Positions 11,962-23,940 are shown, counted from the stretch's first letter. The stretch is 64,000 nucleotides of DNA from Hemileia vastatrix (GCA_030280995.1 JASXTE010000014.1:3334656-3398655), one strand, 5' to 3'. A program made the numbers and translations. The notes: generated by a model from the letters alone, not told the origin.

Positions 11962-12927
11962 CTTGAGGTCCTTTCCGAATTGTCAAAGGTGCATTGATAT
12001 CTTGAAGCCGGTGACCAAGGGAATATCAACAACAAGGTACCAGTAGGACAAGTGGAAAACAAAAATGATGAATGTCATCAACCACATGACTTAATTTTTT
12101 TCTGCGACCGGGAATCAAACCGCGCTCCAAAACTTAGGTTCATATATTGGAAATAGTCATATATAATCGTGGTAATTATATTAATTACTATTTGTGGGTC
12201 ACTTTGCATGTTTCATTGTCTATGTATATCCTTTTTATTCGGCACTCTGTAGGTGGCATTAACTTGCTCATTTTACAGGGAGAGGTGCCTGGTAAATAAA
12301 ATAATTTTTTCTTCCTAGTTGACCAAGATAGAACTATATTTCTCTTAGTCCTAGAAGTAATATTGAAATTAAATTAATTATTTTAATATTATTTTTTAAT
12401 TATTTCAGTTGATCTCTGTCCTGATAATTAAGAAATTATATTATTGCTTCAGTTGACAAATTTTCCTGGAAGTTAAATAATAATATTTAAAAATAGTTGA
12501 ATTGATTATATTAAAATTATTTCAGTTTACAATAAATCCTGGTAATTAAATTATTTGAGTTGACATTAAGTCCTGGTAATTAAAATTATTATCAGTTGAC
12601 ATTAAGTCCTGGTAATAAAATTCTTCAGTTGACTTTTAGTCCTGATAATTATCAACATATACATTACTAATTAATAAAATATTATTTCAGTTGATTTATT
12701 TTAATCCTAGTTATAAAATTATTTTAATTAATAAAAATCGTGATTATTATTTCAGTTGATTTTTGTCCTGAAAAACATTATATTTTAATTATTCCAGTTG
12801 ATTACAAAATCCTGATAATTACTTATATACTAAAAAAAAAAATTCCTTATTTTTCTTTAAAGAAAGTAAAAATAATAACTGATTAAATTTTAATATTTCT
12901 TTCTCTCAGTTCAGGTTAATTACAACT
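11962..12927 (+). other. Leader of element B with ten CAGTTGAC...TCCTG repeats
   Basis: From 12305 to about 12815 the leader has ten degenerate copies of a block: (T)CAGTTGAC/T, 5-15 bases, GTCCTGG/A, TAATTA. The clearest copies lie between 12540 and 12640, where CAGTTGACATTAAGTCCTGG occurs nearly perfectly twice. The first ~340 bases are conserved with the leader of D (GGGAATCAAAC, GGTTCATATATTG, GGTCACTTTGCA, GCATTAA[C/T]TTGCTCATTTTACAG). Confidence 0.75.
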
Positions 12928-15265
12928 ATGACTGATCAAGGTGCTTCTGCTGGCCATGATGAGGAACCGGATTTAATTAATTATGATGAAGCTTCTTCTG
13001 TAAGTTCTCATTTGACTACAAAACTGGCTCAAATTAATCAATTACTGGACCACTCAGGATGTGGAGATGCAGGAGATAGAGATATTAGTGGAGACAACTG
13101 CTCAAGATCAAAAGCCTTCAATCAACCCCCCAGAAGAGATTCAAAAGGCTTCAAAATAAAAAAGATGCCCATGAATCAGCAAGTCAAAAATCACTCCACT
13201 CAAATCAAGGAGTTGAGGTCAGAAAACCTCAAGCTGAGGTAAAAAATAGACTCTCTAGAAGAAAAGGTAAGAAAAATAGAGTCCTTCCTTCAAGAGCAGA
13301 GGAAACCTCCTCCTCCCCCAAAAGCCCTTCCACAATTGGCCCCCCAGCAACAAGAAAAGGTGGAAGTCTCAAAGTGGCAGTGGGATTGGCTGAACACCCA
13401 GTGGGATTATCTGTCCCAAAAACAACAACAACAAGTACCTCAGGCAGGTCCTTCAAGTACCAATCAGTTCAACCCTACACATTCTCACCACTATCAAGGA
13501 GGAAGAAAGAGAAATAACAATCACATTCAATTCTTGCCCAAGCCATGGTAAGCCCCTCTATTTAATCTCAAGTACCATTTCTTGATTCTGATTCAGTTCC
13601 TTCAGGTAATTCTTGAAGAGGAGTTGAGACTATGAGATCAGTAGAGGCTGAGAGTAGTAGACAAATTGCTCAATATTCTAATGTATCTAATCCTTTGGTT
13701 TTGATTTCTACTTCAATGATAAATCCTGATATGGCTATTATTGATGAGACACGTGATCCTGAGTTTTATGAGAATCTGGAAAGTTATTCTGTTTCCCTAT
13801 TGAGAAATACTCCAGATGTAGCTAACATTAATGATGAATATTTGAGGGATATTTTTGCTAAAAAAATCATATAATGAACAAAATGCAGTTGACTCAGAAA
13901 TATAATAGTTTGTTAACTGAACAGGGTTATCAAACATTGAGTAGTGAGTTAAAGATAGTTTCTGATGATTAGTTTCATTACAAAGTAACTCATGAAAAGA
14001 AAGTTGCTTTATGGAAAAATATCAAGAATGATTTGTCTAAATTAAAAGATACTGTGTCTATCTATTTCCAGGAGCTAGAGGGACATAAATTGAACTTAGA
14101 GAGATTATGTGACCATTATTCATCTTTACAAAATAAGAACCAGTTATCTTTTTCAACCATCAATGAGAGTTTATCTAGTATTCCAAGAGTTAAAACTAGG
14201 TTAACAACCATTGAGGAGAAATTTAATTCATTGTTGCATGATCAAAAGCATTCTGAAATTTCTTTGAAAGAACCTGTTGTGCAGGATACCCCAAGTGTAC
14301 CTGTCCCTAGTTAATCTAAAGTAAAATTAGTGCCAGAAATACCTGAAGATATCACTGAGTTTCCATAAAAACTTGATGATGTACCTGGATCATCTACAGA
14401 AGGATTAAACAATGAAATTACAGCATAATTGGAGAAGTTACAGCTCCTTCTCACTCAGAAAAATTCTTGTAATAAGGAAGCTACTTCAAATCAAAAGAAT
14501 TGGCCAAAAATTGACCAATACCCAACATTTGATGGTGATTCTTCCTCTGATTGGCAGAAGTTTATTTGCAGGATTGAAAATCTAACAAATTCTTACAAAC
14601 TCCCAGATGAGGAAGTTTTTTCAAAATCAATTTCTTTATTTACCAATATAGCCCTAATGTGGTATGAATCTGTTATCTTGGATAGAAATGATTACTCATG
14701 GGAAGATTCGAGAAATTTAATTAAAGCACAATTGGATGGTTCCAAGTTTTTATTAGCTCATCAAAGGCAGTATGAAGAGACCAAATAGCTCTTCTACTGA
14801 AAAACCTATTGATTTCTTGGTGAAACTTGTGAAAATCTTGAGGGCAGTGGGCCCAGATATGGAGTTTGAGTCATTGAATGACAGGATCCTCTATAAATTA
14901 CCTATGTCTCTGAGAGACTTGAAAGTTTCTAGGACTGAGTTCTCAAGGGAACCTTCTTCTTTCATTAATATTTGTAATGAGATCCTTCTAAATATAAAGT
15001 ATTATTCTAGAAGATCCATTCCTAGAACTTCATTGGAGAAAACCTCCAGTTACCAACAAAAACCTCTGGAAAGGGTTGGTAAACCTTCTTCCCCTGTTGC
15101 ACCTAAAAAGTATGCAACAAAAACTTGCTTCAAATGCAGAAGGAGTTGGCAGAAAGGCCATGTTTGTGACAAGAAAATACATCTTGTTGAGCAGACAGAG
15201 GAACATGCTGATGTCACAATAGCACTGGATGATACTTCAAGTGATTGTGCCAGCAATATCTCATA
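12928..15265 (+). pseudogene. gag: Element B gag (decayed)
   Basis: ATG 12928 (MTDQGASAGHDEEPDLINYDEAS) matches the Gag start of D. Near 13100 a shift moves the reading to the overlapping +1 frame. Further Gag pieces follow in several frames: 13632-13874, 14033-14314, 14429-14788 (NWPKIDQYPTFDGDSSSDW) and 14772-15266, which carries the knuckle CFKCRRSWQKGHVC. Stops and shifts interrupt it repeatedly. Coiled-coil content is high, as in A, C and D. Confidence 0.85.
13100..13551 (+). CDS. Overlapping +1 frame in element B gag (broken)
   Basis: Reading from about 13100 gives a peptide with MNQQVKNHSTQIKELRSEN, then a stop at 13242. In the same frame it resumes with VEVSKWQWDWLNTQWDYLSQ and a basic GGRKR tail, ending KPW before TAA at 13551. 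This is the third recognisable copy of the peptide found intact in C and D. Confidence 0.55.
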
Positions 15266-18200
15266 AGAATCTCACCAGGAAATTTTAATTCTGGAAGAGG
15301 ATATTTATTATTTAAATAATATTGATATTGAGAATAATGATTTATCTACAGTAGAGGATGCTGAGATCATAAATGACCTTGAGGACAGCTCAATTATCAT
15401 TGCCCCTCTAAAGGCACCGGTCTTGATCAATGGAAACAGCATTGAGGTTGTGTTAGATTCTGGATCTGGAGGAAGTGTAGTATCTGAAAAAGCACTTGAT
15501 TCAGTGGGTAAAGATTATAAATCAAAACTTATGCCTATCATTTTCTGAGAATTGGAGAGGTTATGGCTCTGTTTTGTCCCCTATTGGTAAATACAAAGCC
15601 ACAGTATTTTTCAAATATAACCATGGTTTTGTAAGAGCTATTTGTGATTTTGTTTTCATGAAAGATGATAACTTGAGTAGTTGGTTCATTGTGGGAAATG
15701 AAATTTTAACCAAATATGGCATAAAATTGGATCCTTCAAACCAATTCTTCACAATAAGGATGAACGGGAAGACAAAATTTAAAATTTCCTCCACCAAAAA
15801 ATTATTAACACCAGGATTGAACACATGTCATTCTGTAGTTCAATATAAATAAAGATCTACAAAAGAAATTCCTTCCCTTGTTTCTGAAATTGACAATTCT
15901 GCTTTTGGAGAACAACTTTCTGGTGAAGATAAAGATTCCATCATTAAGTTGATAAAATCTTTTCCTATGGCCTTTGCTAATGGGTCACATGAATTAGGAT
16001 TGGTAAAGGAAGAAATGAAACTTTCACTATCTTTCCCAGTAACAGAAATACCACCTAGTTTAAAGAAGAAGCCTTATCCAACCTCTCCCACAAAGAGAAA
16101 AGATATTGAAGACAATATCTCTACCCTGTTTAAAATGAATATTATTGAAAAGGTAGTTGAAACACCTAATCATTGTGTTACTCACCTGTCCTAATTTCTT
16201 ATGAGAAAGATAAATCTAGGTTATGTGGTGATTAAAGAGAATTTAACACTTATACTGTTGGTAATATATATCCTTTACCCATAATTAGCTCTATACATGC
16301 TACCCTACAAGTTGCTAAATATATCAGCTGTTTAGATGGTAACAAGCGATATTACCAGATACCTGTAGAGAAGAATTCTCAAAATTTTCTGATGGTTGCT
16401 ACTTATATGGGTATTTTTAAGTATGTTAGGATGCCATTTGGCCCCAAAAATTCCCCTTCAGTTTTTCAAAAGTTTATGGATAACACATTCCATCAAGATA
16501 TAATTGAAGGATGGCTGATGGTTTATATTGATGATATCATCATATTCTCTAAAACATTTGAGGACCATCTTAACCACCTTTTTAAAGTGTTCCATAAGAT
16601 AGATGAGATAAATATGAAACTTGCTTTGAAAAAATTTAAATTTGGTTTTCATTCCTTAAAAGTGCTTGGTCATGTTGTCTCAGGTTTACAGATATGTGTT
16701 CACCAAAACAAAGTGGCAGCCATACAATAGGTGAAGGCTCCTACCACAGTTTGAGAGCTCCAGAATTTTTTGGGAATATGTGGATACTATAGACAGTATA
16801 TTGAAAATTACCAAGTCATAGAATTACCCCTTATCCAATTGACTAGGAAAGATGTTGCTTTTGTCTAGAACAGTGAAAGACAAAAAGCTTTTGACACTAT
16901 AAAAAAATTTTTGATTTCAGCACCAATTCTGGCTTTACCTGACTTTAATCAAACATTTTTTTTATACACTGATTCCAGTTTTATTGGTCTTGGTTCTGAC
17001 CTCCATCAAAACAAGTGATGTATAATAAAGTATAAGAAGTAGTAATTTTGCTATATTTCAAGAGCCTTGAGAAATAGTGAATTAAAATATGTTGCAACTC
17101 AACTAGATTGTTTAGCAGTTGTGTGGGCTCTAGAGAAGCTACATTGTTATCTGGTTGATCAGAAATTTGAACTTGTCACTGACTTCAGTGCAGTTAAATC
17201 CCTCTTAAATTTGAAAACACCTTACAGACATATGTTCAGATGGCAACAAGCTGTTCAAGAATACAGAGGGAGGATCAATAATTCATAGGGCCGGTATTGT
17301 TCACTCAAATGTAGACATTTTATCAAGGTTAACTTTGCCAAATGATGACTCACATACTGCATATTTTCCTGAAGAGGAGATAGTTCATATTCATGGAATT
17401 TATGTGGTTGATATGGAGGAAGAGTTATTACAGCTTATTCTGGATTCATATAATAAGGAAACTGACTTAAAAAAGTTATGTACCATGTTAAATGATCCAA
17501 AGAATGCTTCAATATAAGCATTGATTAAAACCCTTTCACCAAAGTACCAGAATGCTTTGTAAAAAGGTAAATTTTCAATTGATGAAGGATATCTATATTA
17601 TAGAAGAAAGTTGAGTAATGTTATTGTTATTCCTCCTTCTATGAAAGAGATCATCTTGAAAATTTGTCATGATGACATATTGGCTGGACATTTTGATCTT
17701 GAAAAACCAATGATCAGAATTAAAAACACTTCTTGGTGGGTTAATATGTCTGAAGACACCAAACTATATGTTGAATCCTGTGATTCATTCCAAAAATCAA
17801 AAAGATTGACTGGTAAAAGAGCTGGATTAATGCAACATATTGAAACTCCTGATGCACCATGGCAGATTATAAACATGGACTTTGTAACAGGATTACCCAT
17901 TGCTGTGAAAGACAGTATTAAATCTTGTTGGGTTATTGTGGACAGATTCACAAAAATGTGTAAATTTATCCCTACTCACAAGGATGTTTCCACTAAAGAA
18001 TTAGCTTTCTTGTGCTGGTCTCATATTTTTAATACTACTGGTTTTCCTAAATCCATAATCTCTGATAGAGACCCTAAATTTCCTTCTGAATTCTGGATGT
18101 CTCTAATGGATTTTTGTGGCTGTGATCTGAAACTTTCTACTGACCATCACCCCCAAAATGATGGATTAGCTGAAAGAATGATTCAGACTTTAGAGGACAT

Positions 18201-18948
18201 GATAAGAAGGTATTGTGCCTTTGGCCTTGAGTACAAAGACAATGACTGATTTACTCATGATTGGGTTACCCTACTTCCTGGTTTGGAATTTGCTTATAAT
18301 AGCACTGTTCATTCTGTTACTCAGAAAAAGACTTTTGAGATCTGTCTTGGATATGCTCCAAATACTCCTGCCCAAACTCTCAATAATAAAATACCTAAAT
18401 TGGATTTACATCCTGGTGTAAAATCTTTTCTTCAAATGGAACAACTTTGCAGAAGTCATGCTCAAAAATGTATTGAAAAATTGTTTGAATATGTGAAGAA
18501 GAGATGGGAAAAATCCCATAAAGAATACACTTTTAAAAAGGGCGATGAAGTACTAATTTCAACAGTCCACTTCAATTTAAAAGGCAATAACAAATTGAAA
18601 GACCCATTTGTAGGTCCATTTGTTGTCAGGAGAATGGTTGGTGATAATGCAGTTGAAGTTATCTTGTGTGCTCCATATGATAGAAAACTTCCTGTTTTTC
18701 CAATATCTCTTTTGAAACCTTGCACATCCAATAGTGATTTATTTCTCAAAAGGAGGGGAAGACCAAAGAAACCCCCTAATGAAATCACTGAGACAGCAGA
18801 AATTGATAAGATTCTAAATGAAAGAATAGTTACTGTGAAAAAGCTACAGAATATTAATTGAGATTCAAGAATAAATCATCTGAATATGATTCTTGGATAC
18901 CTGGGAAGGAGATATCTAATCTTCCTACTCTGCTAAAGAAATATTAAA
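15266..18948 (+). pseudogene. pol: Element B pol (decayed)
   Basis: Pieces in order: protease (LDSGSGGSVVS near 15455), RT (PFGPKNSPSVFQK, VYIDDIIIFSK at 16392-16730), RNase H remnant (YTDSSFIGLG near 16965), integrase zinc finger and core in the open stretch 17611-18249 (CHDDILAGHFD, MDFVTGLP, SDRDPKF, GLAERMIQTLEDM), and the integrase C-terminus with start of the chromodomain region (18283-18861). The final chromodomain residues are readable after a shift near 18845. At least ten stops or shifts are visible, including TAG for Trp near 16866 and TAA for Gln near 17515. Confidence 0.92.
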
Positions 18949-18994
18949 AGAAAAAATCATAGCATTTTTTTATTGTTTTTTTAGAGTGAGGGAA

Positions 18995-20007
18995 TGTCAG
19001 CCAGGCTGCTAGACTTACCCAGTGAAATAATTAATTATTTCCTGGGATGAAGCCCCACCTTTAAATTTTATCTATTATTATTATTTTATTTACTTTAAGT
19101 TTACATGTAATAAATTAACTAGTTACAAAGAGGTAAATTTAGTAGAAATTTAAAATTAATTTTAATTGTCCTATATATACTTTATTTTTATTTTTCTAAC
19201 TCCATGCTCAAATGGCAGTTAAAGGAAATTAAAATTAAAATATTAAAATAAGAAAAGTTTTTTATTTGAAATATAATTTAAAATAAAAATAGATATGTAC
19301 AAAAAAATCAAATTACTTATTTAAAAATAACAAGTACTGGAATTTTTAAATAAATATATTTCTTTTGACATATACAGTAAATAGAATATTCTAAAATATT
19401 TTTATAGAACAATTCTTTAATTTGAAATGTTCTTTCTTCTGGAAATTTCTTTCCCTCTCTCATACACTTGTACTTAGGATTTTTTACTCCGTCACTTGTC
19501 TCTCCTTTGCCTATATAAGGCCTCCCTTTCTGGTTGTTTTTGGAAATTCATTACTGACTTATTATTTTATTTAAACATCACTACAAAAAACTATTTATTA
19601 CTATTACTATTACTTATTGTTTTTTTAAATATTTACTACTATGTAATTCTAAAAACATTAATTATAATAATATTTATAATAATTTTTACCTCTTTAATAG
19701 GGGGTATCAAAGTAAAAGATTTTTAATTATTTAAAAGGCATTTCACAACACAAAAAGAAAGCCACAAATCTGACATTAATTTTCAGCAGAAAGGTGTTTT
19801 GGGGGCACAATATGGCATATTTTAAAAAAATAATCATGGTTGATTTGGTGGAAAAAAGAGGTATTTTGAAATGAAAGATTTCTAATGTTGATACCCCCTT
19901 ATTTGAGTATATAAAAATATGTACTTTGACCTTGAGACCCCAAAAATCCACCTATCACCGCCGTTGGACCTCCGTTAAAACCTTCAAGACCAAAGGCGCG
20001 CTTGAAA
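18995..20007 (+). repeat. 3' LTR of element B, with a TIR element inserted
   Basis: Same sequence as 11144-11961 over most of its length, but longer by about 195 bases because of the insertion at 19700-19898. It ends CGCTTGAAA followed by the target duplicate gatct. Confidence 0.92.
19700..19898. mobile_element. MITE-2 copy a (199 bp, TIR GGGGGTATCAAAG)
   Basis: Ends are GGGGGTATCAAAG and ...ATGTTGATACCCCC. The interior matches the copies at 21901-22097 and 25956-26152 (TTAAAAGGCATTTCACAACAC, GGTGTTTTGGGGGCACAATA). The empty site is seen in the 5' LTR of B, which reads straight from TTTTTACCTCTATAA to TTTGAGTAT. It inserted after B did. Confidence 0.9.
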
Positions 20008-20012
20008 GATCT

Positions 20013-20305
20013 GCCCTTTTTTTTCCTGTATCAAACATTATCAATGGAAGAATATTCTTTTATATCAGCTCCTAGGCTAGTGGATAAGAAAATTGAAATA
20101 ATGCATTTTTTTTGTTTTATTATCCCAATTTTAATTTATAATGGTTGATCACATGTAACAAACAAATGTCTGATTGAACTCAAATTTTGATATGTCTCAC
20201 ATCAAATAACCCATTTGTTTTCAAAGAAGTGGCAGAAAAAAATTTGGGTATTTTATTTTTTATCTGCCATTAATTTAATGGTGGATTGCAGTACTTTGAT
20301 ACCCC
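20013..20305. mobile_element. Degenerate Harbinger-like MITE remnant, target of element B
   Basis: It aligns patchily with the start of the Harbinger-like element at 49601 (TTTTTCCTG...CAAACATTAT, GGCTAGTGGATAAG, AATGCATT) and ends CTTTGATACCCC at 20305, a TIR of the same group. Element B sits at its left edge (gatct|gccc). The left end is not recognisable at 11100-11143. Confidence 0.45.
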
Positions 20306-20717
20306 TTAATAAAAAACTAAAGTTAAAAAAATTCTACCACAATTGTGCAAAAACACAACTAACTACTCAAACTAATAAGACAAGAACAACGAAAATGAAA
20401 TTAAAAAGACACTAAAAAATAAATATTGTTTTATATTACGTGCCACCAGGATTTTCAACTTGTTGTTGCAATTTCCTTTCTTTTTCACCAAAAAAAAGTG
20501 AAAAATGACCAAAATTGCAAAAAACAGATGAAAAATGTGGGTGATATATAGCATAAAAAATTGTTGATTCTCTTTTGGAGTGATTGATAAAAAACAAAGA
20601 AAAAAACTCTTCTCTAATCCCAAACAGAAATTCAAGTGTCAATTGATCATAAACTAAGCAGAAAATGTTCCACTTAAAAAACAAAACGCTAGCTCCATCA
20701 CCAGAAAAAAAACATGA
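20306..20717. other. AT-rich stretch without a gene
   Basis: The open frames 20372-20738 on the minus strand are phenylalanine- and leucine-rich without recognisable domains and look like chance frames in A-rich DNA. Confidence 0.45.
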
Positions 20718-20892
20718 GCACCTGATAGCAGGTGCCAATCCCTATCTTGGACTTAACTCAATTTCAGCTCAGCTGTAATTCTTCTGGAAAGACTGCGCAC
20801 TGAACAATGAGCACACTAGCTCACGCAACATTAAATCAAATTTACTCTTAAATCAAAACTGAATATAGGGATAGGCACCTGCTAGCAGGAGC
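20718..20892. mobile_element. MITE-4 copy a (175 bp, palindromic TIR)
   Basis: Ends are GCACCTGATAGCAGGTGCC + AATCCCTAT and ATAGGGAT + AGGCACCTGCTAGCAGGAGC, inverted repeats of about 28 bp whose outer part is itself a near palindrome. A second copy with the same layout is at 21652-21825. Confidence 0.75.
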
Positions 20893-21651
20893 CATTTAAT
20901 TTTTTGCGGTGCATTAACTTCATATAACTGAAAATTCAAGTTGCTGGCTGATGCTGGAACACTACATCAGTAAGTTCTTCTTACAAGCTTGTTGGGCCCA
21001 TTGAGTCGCAAGGAAAGTTCTGAGATTGAAAGTAAATAATTTTAAAAGACTCACAACAATTGAATCACATCCAAGACACCTTACTGCCATTGTCTTGCAC
21101 ATGACACATTCTTTGCTTATACCTTGTTAGCCGGAAACACGGCAAAAGCTATAACGATTCCAGAAGACTCACTAAAGTTTTCATGTGCAGAAAAAGGTCT
21201 TTTCCTTTATCTTGTTAGCAAGAGGAAAGGATGGTAAGGCTTAAGACTCCATCTCTTTTGCTAACAAGCTATAAAGGGGGGAAGACATGGAAGTTTTTTA
21301 CCTATCTCCCTAGCTAAAAAACTACAAGTTAGGAAGGAGAATTTAGAGAGTGCATCCCTCTCTCTAGCTAATGAGCTAGAATAGATGCTTGAAATAAGAA
21401 TTGTAAAGGATATTCCATGCAAGAGAACTGCTTGGACCACCCACCCATTCCCTAGCCAAAAATCTAGAGGAGAGGGCCAAGGAAAATGATCACTTTAATG
21501 ATAGTTCACACATATTCACATATCCACAAATAGAATGTTAAGGAAAAGCACAGGAGATAATTTCTATTGTATACCTTTAAAAAAACGATTTTATCTTTGT
21601 ACAGCAGTATTTTTGAGATTCACTATATCTTTCCCCACAAATAAACACCCG
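20893..21651. other. Stretch with several short inverted repeats, no gene
   Basis: At 21210-21275 CTTGTTAGCAAGAGG is followed by its near inverse CTCTTTTGCTAACAAGC, which could form a stem of about 15 bp. Variants of CTAGCTAA/TTAGCTAG recur at 21310-21460. No protein-coding signal. Confidence 0.4.
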
Positions 21652-21825
21652 GCACCTTCTAGCAGGTGCCAATCCCTCGATCCATTTGTGATTCAAGAAT
21701 ATTTAGATTTGATGCTATGCGAGGCGGAATGCTCGGTTTTTAGTGTACAATCTTCTCAGAAAAATTACATCTGAGCTAAAAGTGAGTCAAATGAAAGACG
21801 AGGATTCGCACCTGCTATCAGATGC
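21652..21825. mobile_element. MITE-4 copy b (174 bp)
   Basis: Ends are GCACCTTCTAGCAGGTGCC + AATCCCTCG and CGAGGATT + CGCACCTGCTATCAGATGC. Same length and end structure as 20718-20892, with a diverged interior. Confidence 0.72.
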
Positions 21826-21900
21826 CCACCTTTTTTTTCCTGATGTGTAGAAATAAAAATTACTTCTGAAATAAAGCTATTTCAAGACTTAAATTCACTA

Positions 21901-22097
21901 GGGGGTATCAAAGTTTAAAATTTGAAATTTTTTAAAAGGTATTTCATGACACAAAAATAAAGCTACAGAGTGGACATTATTTCTCAGTAAAAAGGTGTTT
22001 TTGGGGCACAATATGCCACATATGAAAACTAATCGTGGTTGATTTGGTGGCAAAAAGAAGTATTTTAATATGGAAGACTTCTAACTTTGATACCCCC
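21901..22097. mobile_element. MITE-2 copy b (197 bp)
   Basis: GGGGGTATCAAAGTTTAAAA ... TTCTAACTTTGATACCCCC, flanked by TA on both sides. Interior as in 19700-19898. Confidence 0.88.
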
Positions 22098-22391
22098 TAT
22101 TGATTGATTGATAAAAAAATCCATTTATCATCCTTGATACTGGGTGATATATAATTACTTGAAGGCCTAACTCAGCCATAAAAAATATTGATGCTTTAAT
22201 TGCCCCTGTTGTACTACTAAAAATGAAAAAAATTAAGTGATATGTATAATGATAAAACACTTTTAAGATTTTACAGCCCTGATAATTTTTAAATTAATAG
22301 GTGGTAATTTCTTGAATTTATTCAAATAAATTACTATCTTAAAACTGGTTTGTTAAGCAAACAAGCCTACGAAAATTAAAAGTTATAGATC
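22098..22391. other. 3' flank of the secreted-protein gene
   Basis: AT-rich, no reading frame of note. It would hold the 3' UTR if transcription continues past the downstream open frame. Confidence 0.4.
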
Positions 22392-22775
22392 CTAATCATT
22401 TTGTAATCTTAGCCGATTTTTGTGCAATTCCTCAATGGTCCTTGCCCAAGTCAATTTAGTCAGTCTCTTGAGATGATTTCCATGCATCATATATAGTTCA
22501 TCCAGATATTGGGCGATATGCTGTGCTCGCAAAGGATTCTTTCGAGAACGTGCCATGAGCATTACTAGAAATATTGCCTTTGCCTTTTGATCCCCATACT
22601 TTTGCCACCAATCATTGAAAATTTTAGTGATGCCTGGCGTCCAATTTTCTATTTGTGATGACATGATTACATCTTGAATCTCCTGGCTTCCATTTCTTTT
22701 CCGAAATCGGGCGAGAAAACGCGTAAGCTTTGGATTCCCTAATATATGATTGGACTTGTTGTGAGTAGGATAGCA
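22392..22775 (-). CDS. Open frame immediately downstream of the secreted-protein gene
   Basis: Frame open from just after the TAG at 22776-22778 to TAA at 22392, about 127 codons, with an internal ATG at 22664 (90 aa). The peptide looks coding and helical (FNDWWQKYGDQKAKAIFLV, LTKLTWARTIEELHKN). It has the same frame as the last exon I propose for the upstream gene, so it may be that gene's real C-terminal part, cut off by a nonsense change or joined by a splice I cannot place. No known domain recognised. Confidence 0.45.
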   Translation of the reverse strand, partial: CYPTHNKSNHILGNPKLTRFLARFRKRNGSQEIQDVIMSSQIENWTPGITKIFNDWWQKYGDQKAKAIFLVMLMARSRKNPLRAQHIAQYLDELYMMHGNHLKRLTKLTWARTIEELHKNRLRLQND

Positions 22776-23822
22776 CTAAGAGGCGAAAGACGACAAACCT
22801 TCGATTATCATTTTTTCTGAAATAAAGAAGAGGTAAATTTAGATCAAAATCCTACAATGATCAGTTTAGTATAGCACTTGCCATGTTTGGTACGCATATT
22901 TGCATTAGAATCATAAGGTCTTTCTGCAATTTTCTTTTGGGCAAGCAAGGCAATGGTTCTTGCTCCCCAGGACATATTGTTATCTGCTGCAATGTTAGCC
23001 AGCTGATTGAAAATGAGTCTGCTAAACCAATGAATCCCCAGTTCTTTTAGTTCTTGCAAAGCTCTAAAGTATACGTATAGAACAAATTCGATTTGAAATT
23101 CTTCTTGTTGTTCATGAAGAAGTTCCCACTCTAACACATCACTTCGTGTTTTTTCTGGAGAGATGATTTCGTCGCCAGAGAGTCTCCGAAGAAAAGGAAC
23201 ACTCTCTAAGTTTAAATACCCAATACCTCTACCTATAAACATATTGAAATATCAGCTCTAGAACAAAAATTAATAAAAAATGCTTTCGAAATCTGTATTT
23301 TATCCATTATGTGCTAATTTCATATTTCGATTTTTACCCCTTACTTTCTAGCTCTTCAAGGCGCATACTGAGCAGGTTTTTTCGGTACCCTGTAATGAAT
23401 GAAAGGAAGAGTTCACCCTCAAGATTTATTTGAGTTGACATAGGCACAGCAAAGCTATTTGCTTTTGAGAAATCGAAACTCATGTGGCTATTTTCAGAGG
23501 GCTTCAAATTACTGTCTGACATTGATGTACCTAGGAAGAATGTGATGAGTTTTATTTACTTAAAATAGCAGAAGCTCATGTTTAATATTTTTATAGGTTG
23601 GATCTTCAATGGTTTGTGATCTCACGCTGTTAACATCGAACCTGGGAAAAGAATGATATAAATCTTACCTTCACTAATTGAAGAAACTGTGGCAGTAATA
23701 GAAGGTCGTTCAGAAACCGAGTGAGTGCTGGAGAGAAAGGGTGTCGTGAGCACATCAACTACCGTACATTGAAAAAGGATTACTAAAAAACACAATGAAC
23801 TATATTCAATCAATGACCCCAT
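22776..23822 (-). CDS. Small predicted secreted protein, four exons, unknown function
   Basis: Model on the minus strand: exons 23822-23669, 23530-23345, 23232-22882, 22816-22776. ATG 23822 opens with MGSLIEYSSLCFLVILFQC, a hydrophobic signal-peptide-like start. Introns 1 (138 nt) and 2 (112 nt) have GTAAG donors and CTAG/ATAG acceptors, and keep the frame (phase 1 each). Intron 3 seems to use a GC donor (GCAAGT at 22881) and the acceptor TTTCAG at 22817. The mature part (about 220 aa) is charged and helical (LEWELLHEQQEEFQIEF, ALQELKELGIHWFSR) with no domain I recognise. In a plant-pathogenic fungus such a protein would be an effector candidate, but that is inference. The C-terminus is uncertain. 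Confidence 0.62.
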
Positions 23823-23940
23823 TTTCTGGAACAAGATATTGAGTATCTATGTTATATATTTGTTATATATGTTAGAAACAAATGGAGGAGCAGTTGTTTG
23901 GCTAATCAATCCGGAGGCATATTTTAACTTTCCCTTTGCA

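Larger units (their letters stand above)
11144..20007 (+). mobile_element. Ty3/gypsy chromovirus B (full length, degenerate)
   Basis: Complete plus-strand element flanked by a 5-bp duplication gatct (11139-11143 and 20008-20012). Order: 5' LTR 11144-11961, leader 11962-12927, gag-pol 12928 to about 18948, polypurine tract agagtgagggaa (18983-18994), 3' LTR 18995-20007. The 3' LTR carries a ~199-bp TIR element that the 5' LTR lacks. The coding region has many stops and shifts. Confidence 0.95.

Noticed and set aside
12100..12130. tRNA gene in the leader of B (CGACCGGGAATCAAACCGCGC resembles an inverted T arm)
   Set aside because: No matching D and acceptor arms nearby; the corresponding part of A is different. 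At most a chance or primer-related resemblance.
20372..20738. Two overlapping minus-strand ORFs rich in Phe
   Set aside because: Composition follows A-rich plus-strand DNA; no ATG context, domain or splice support.
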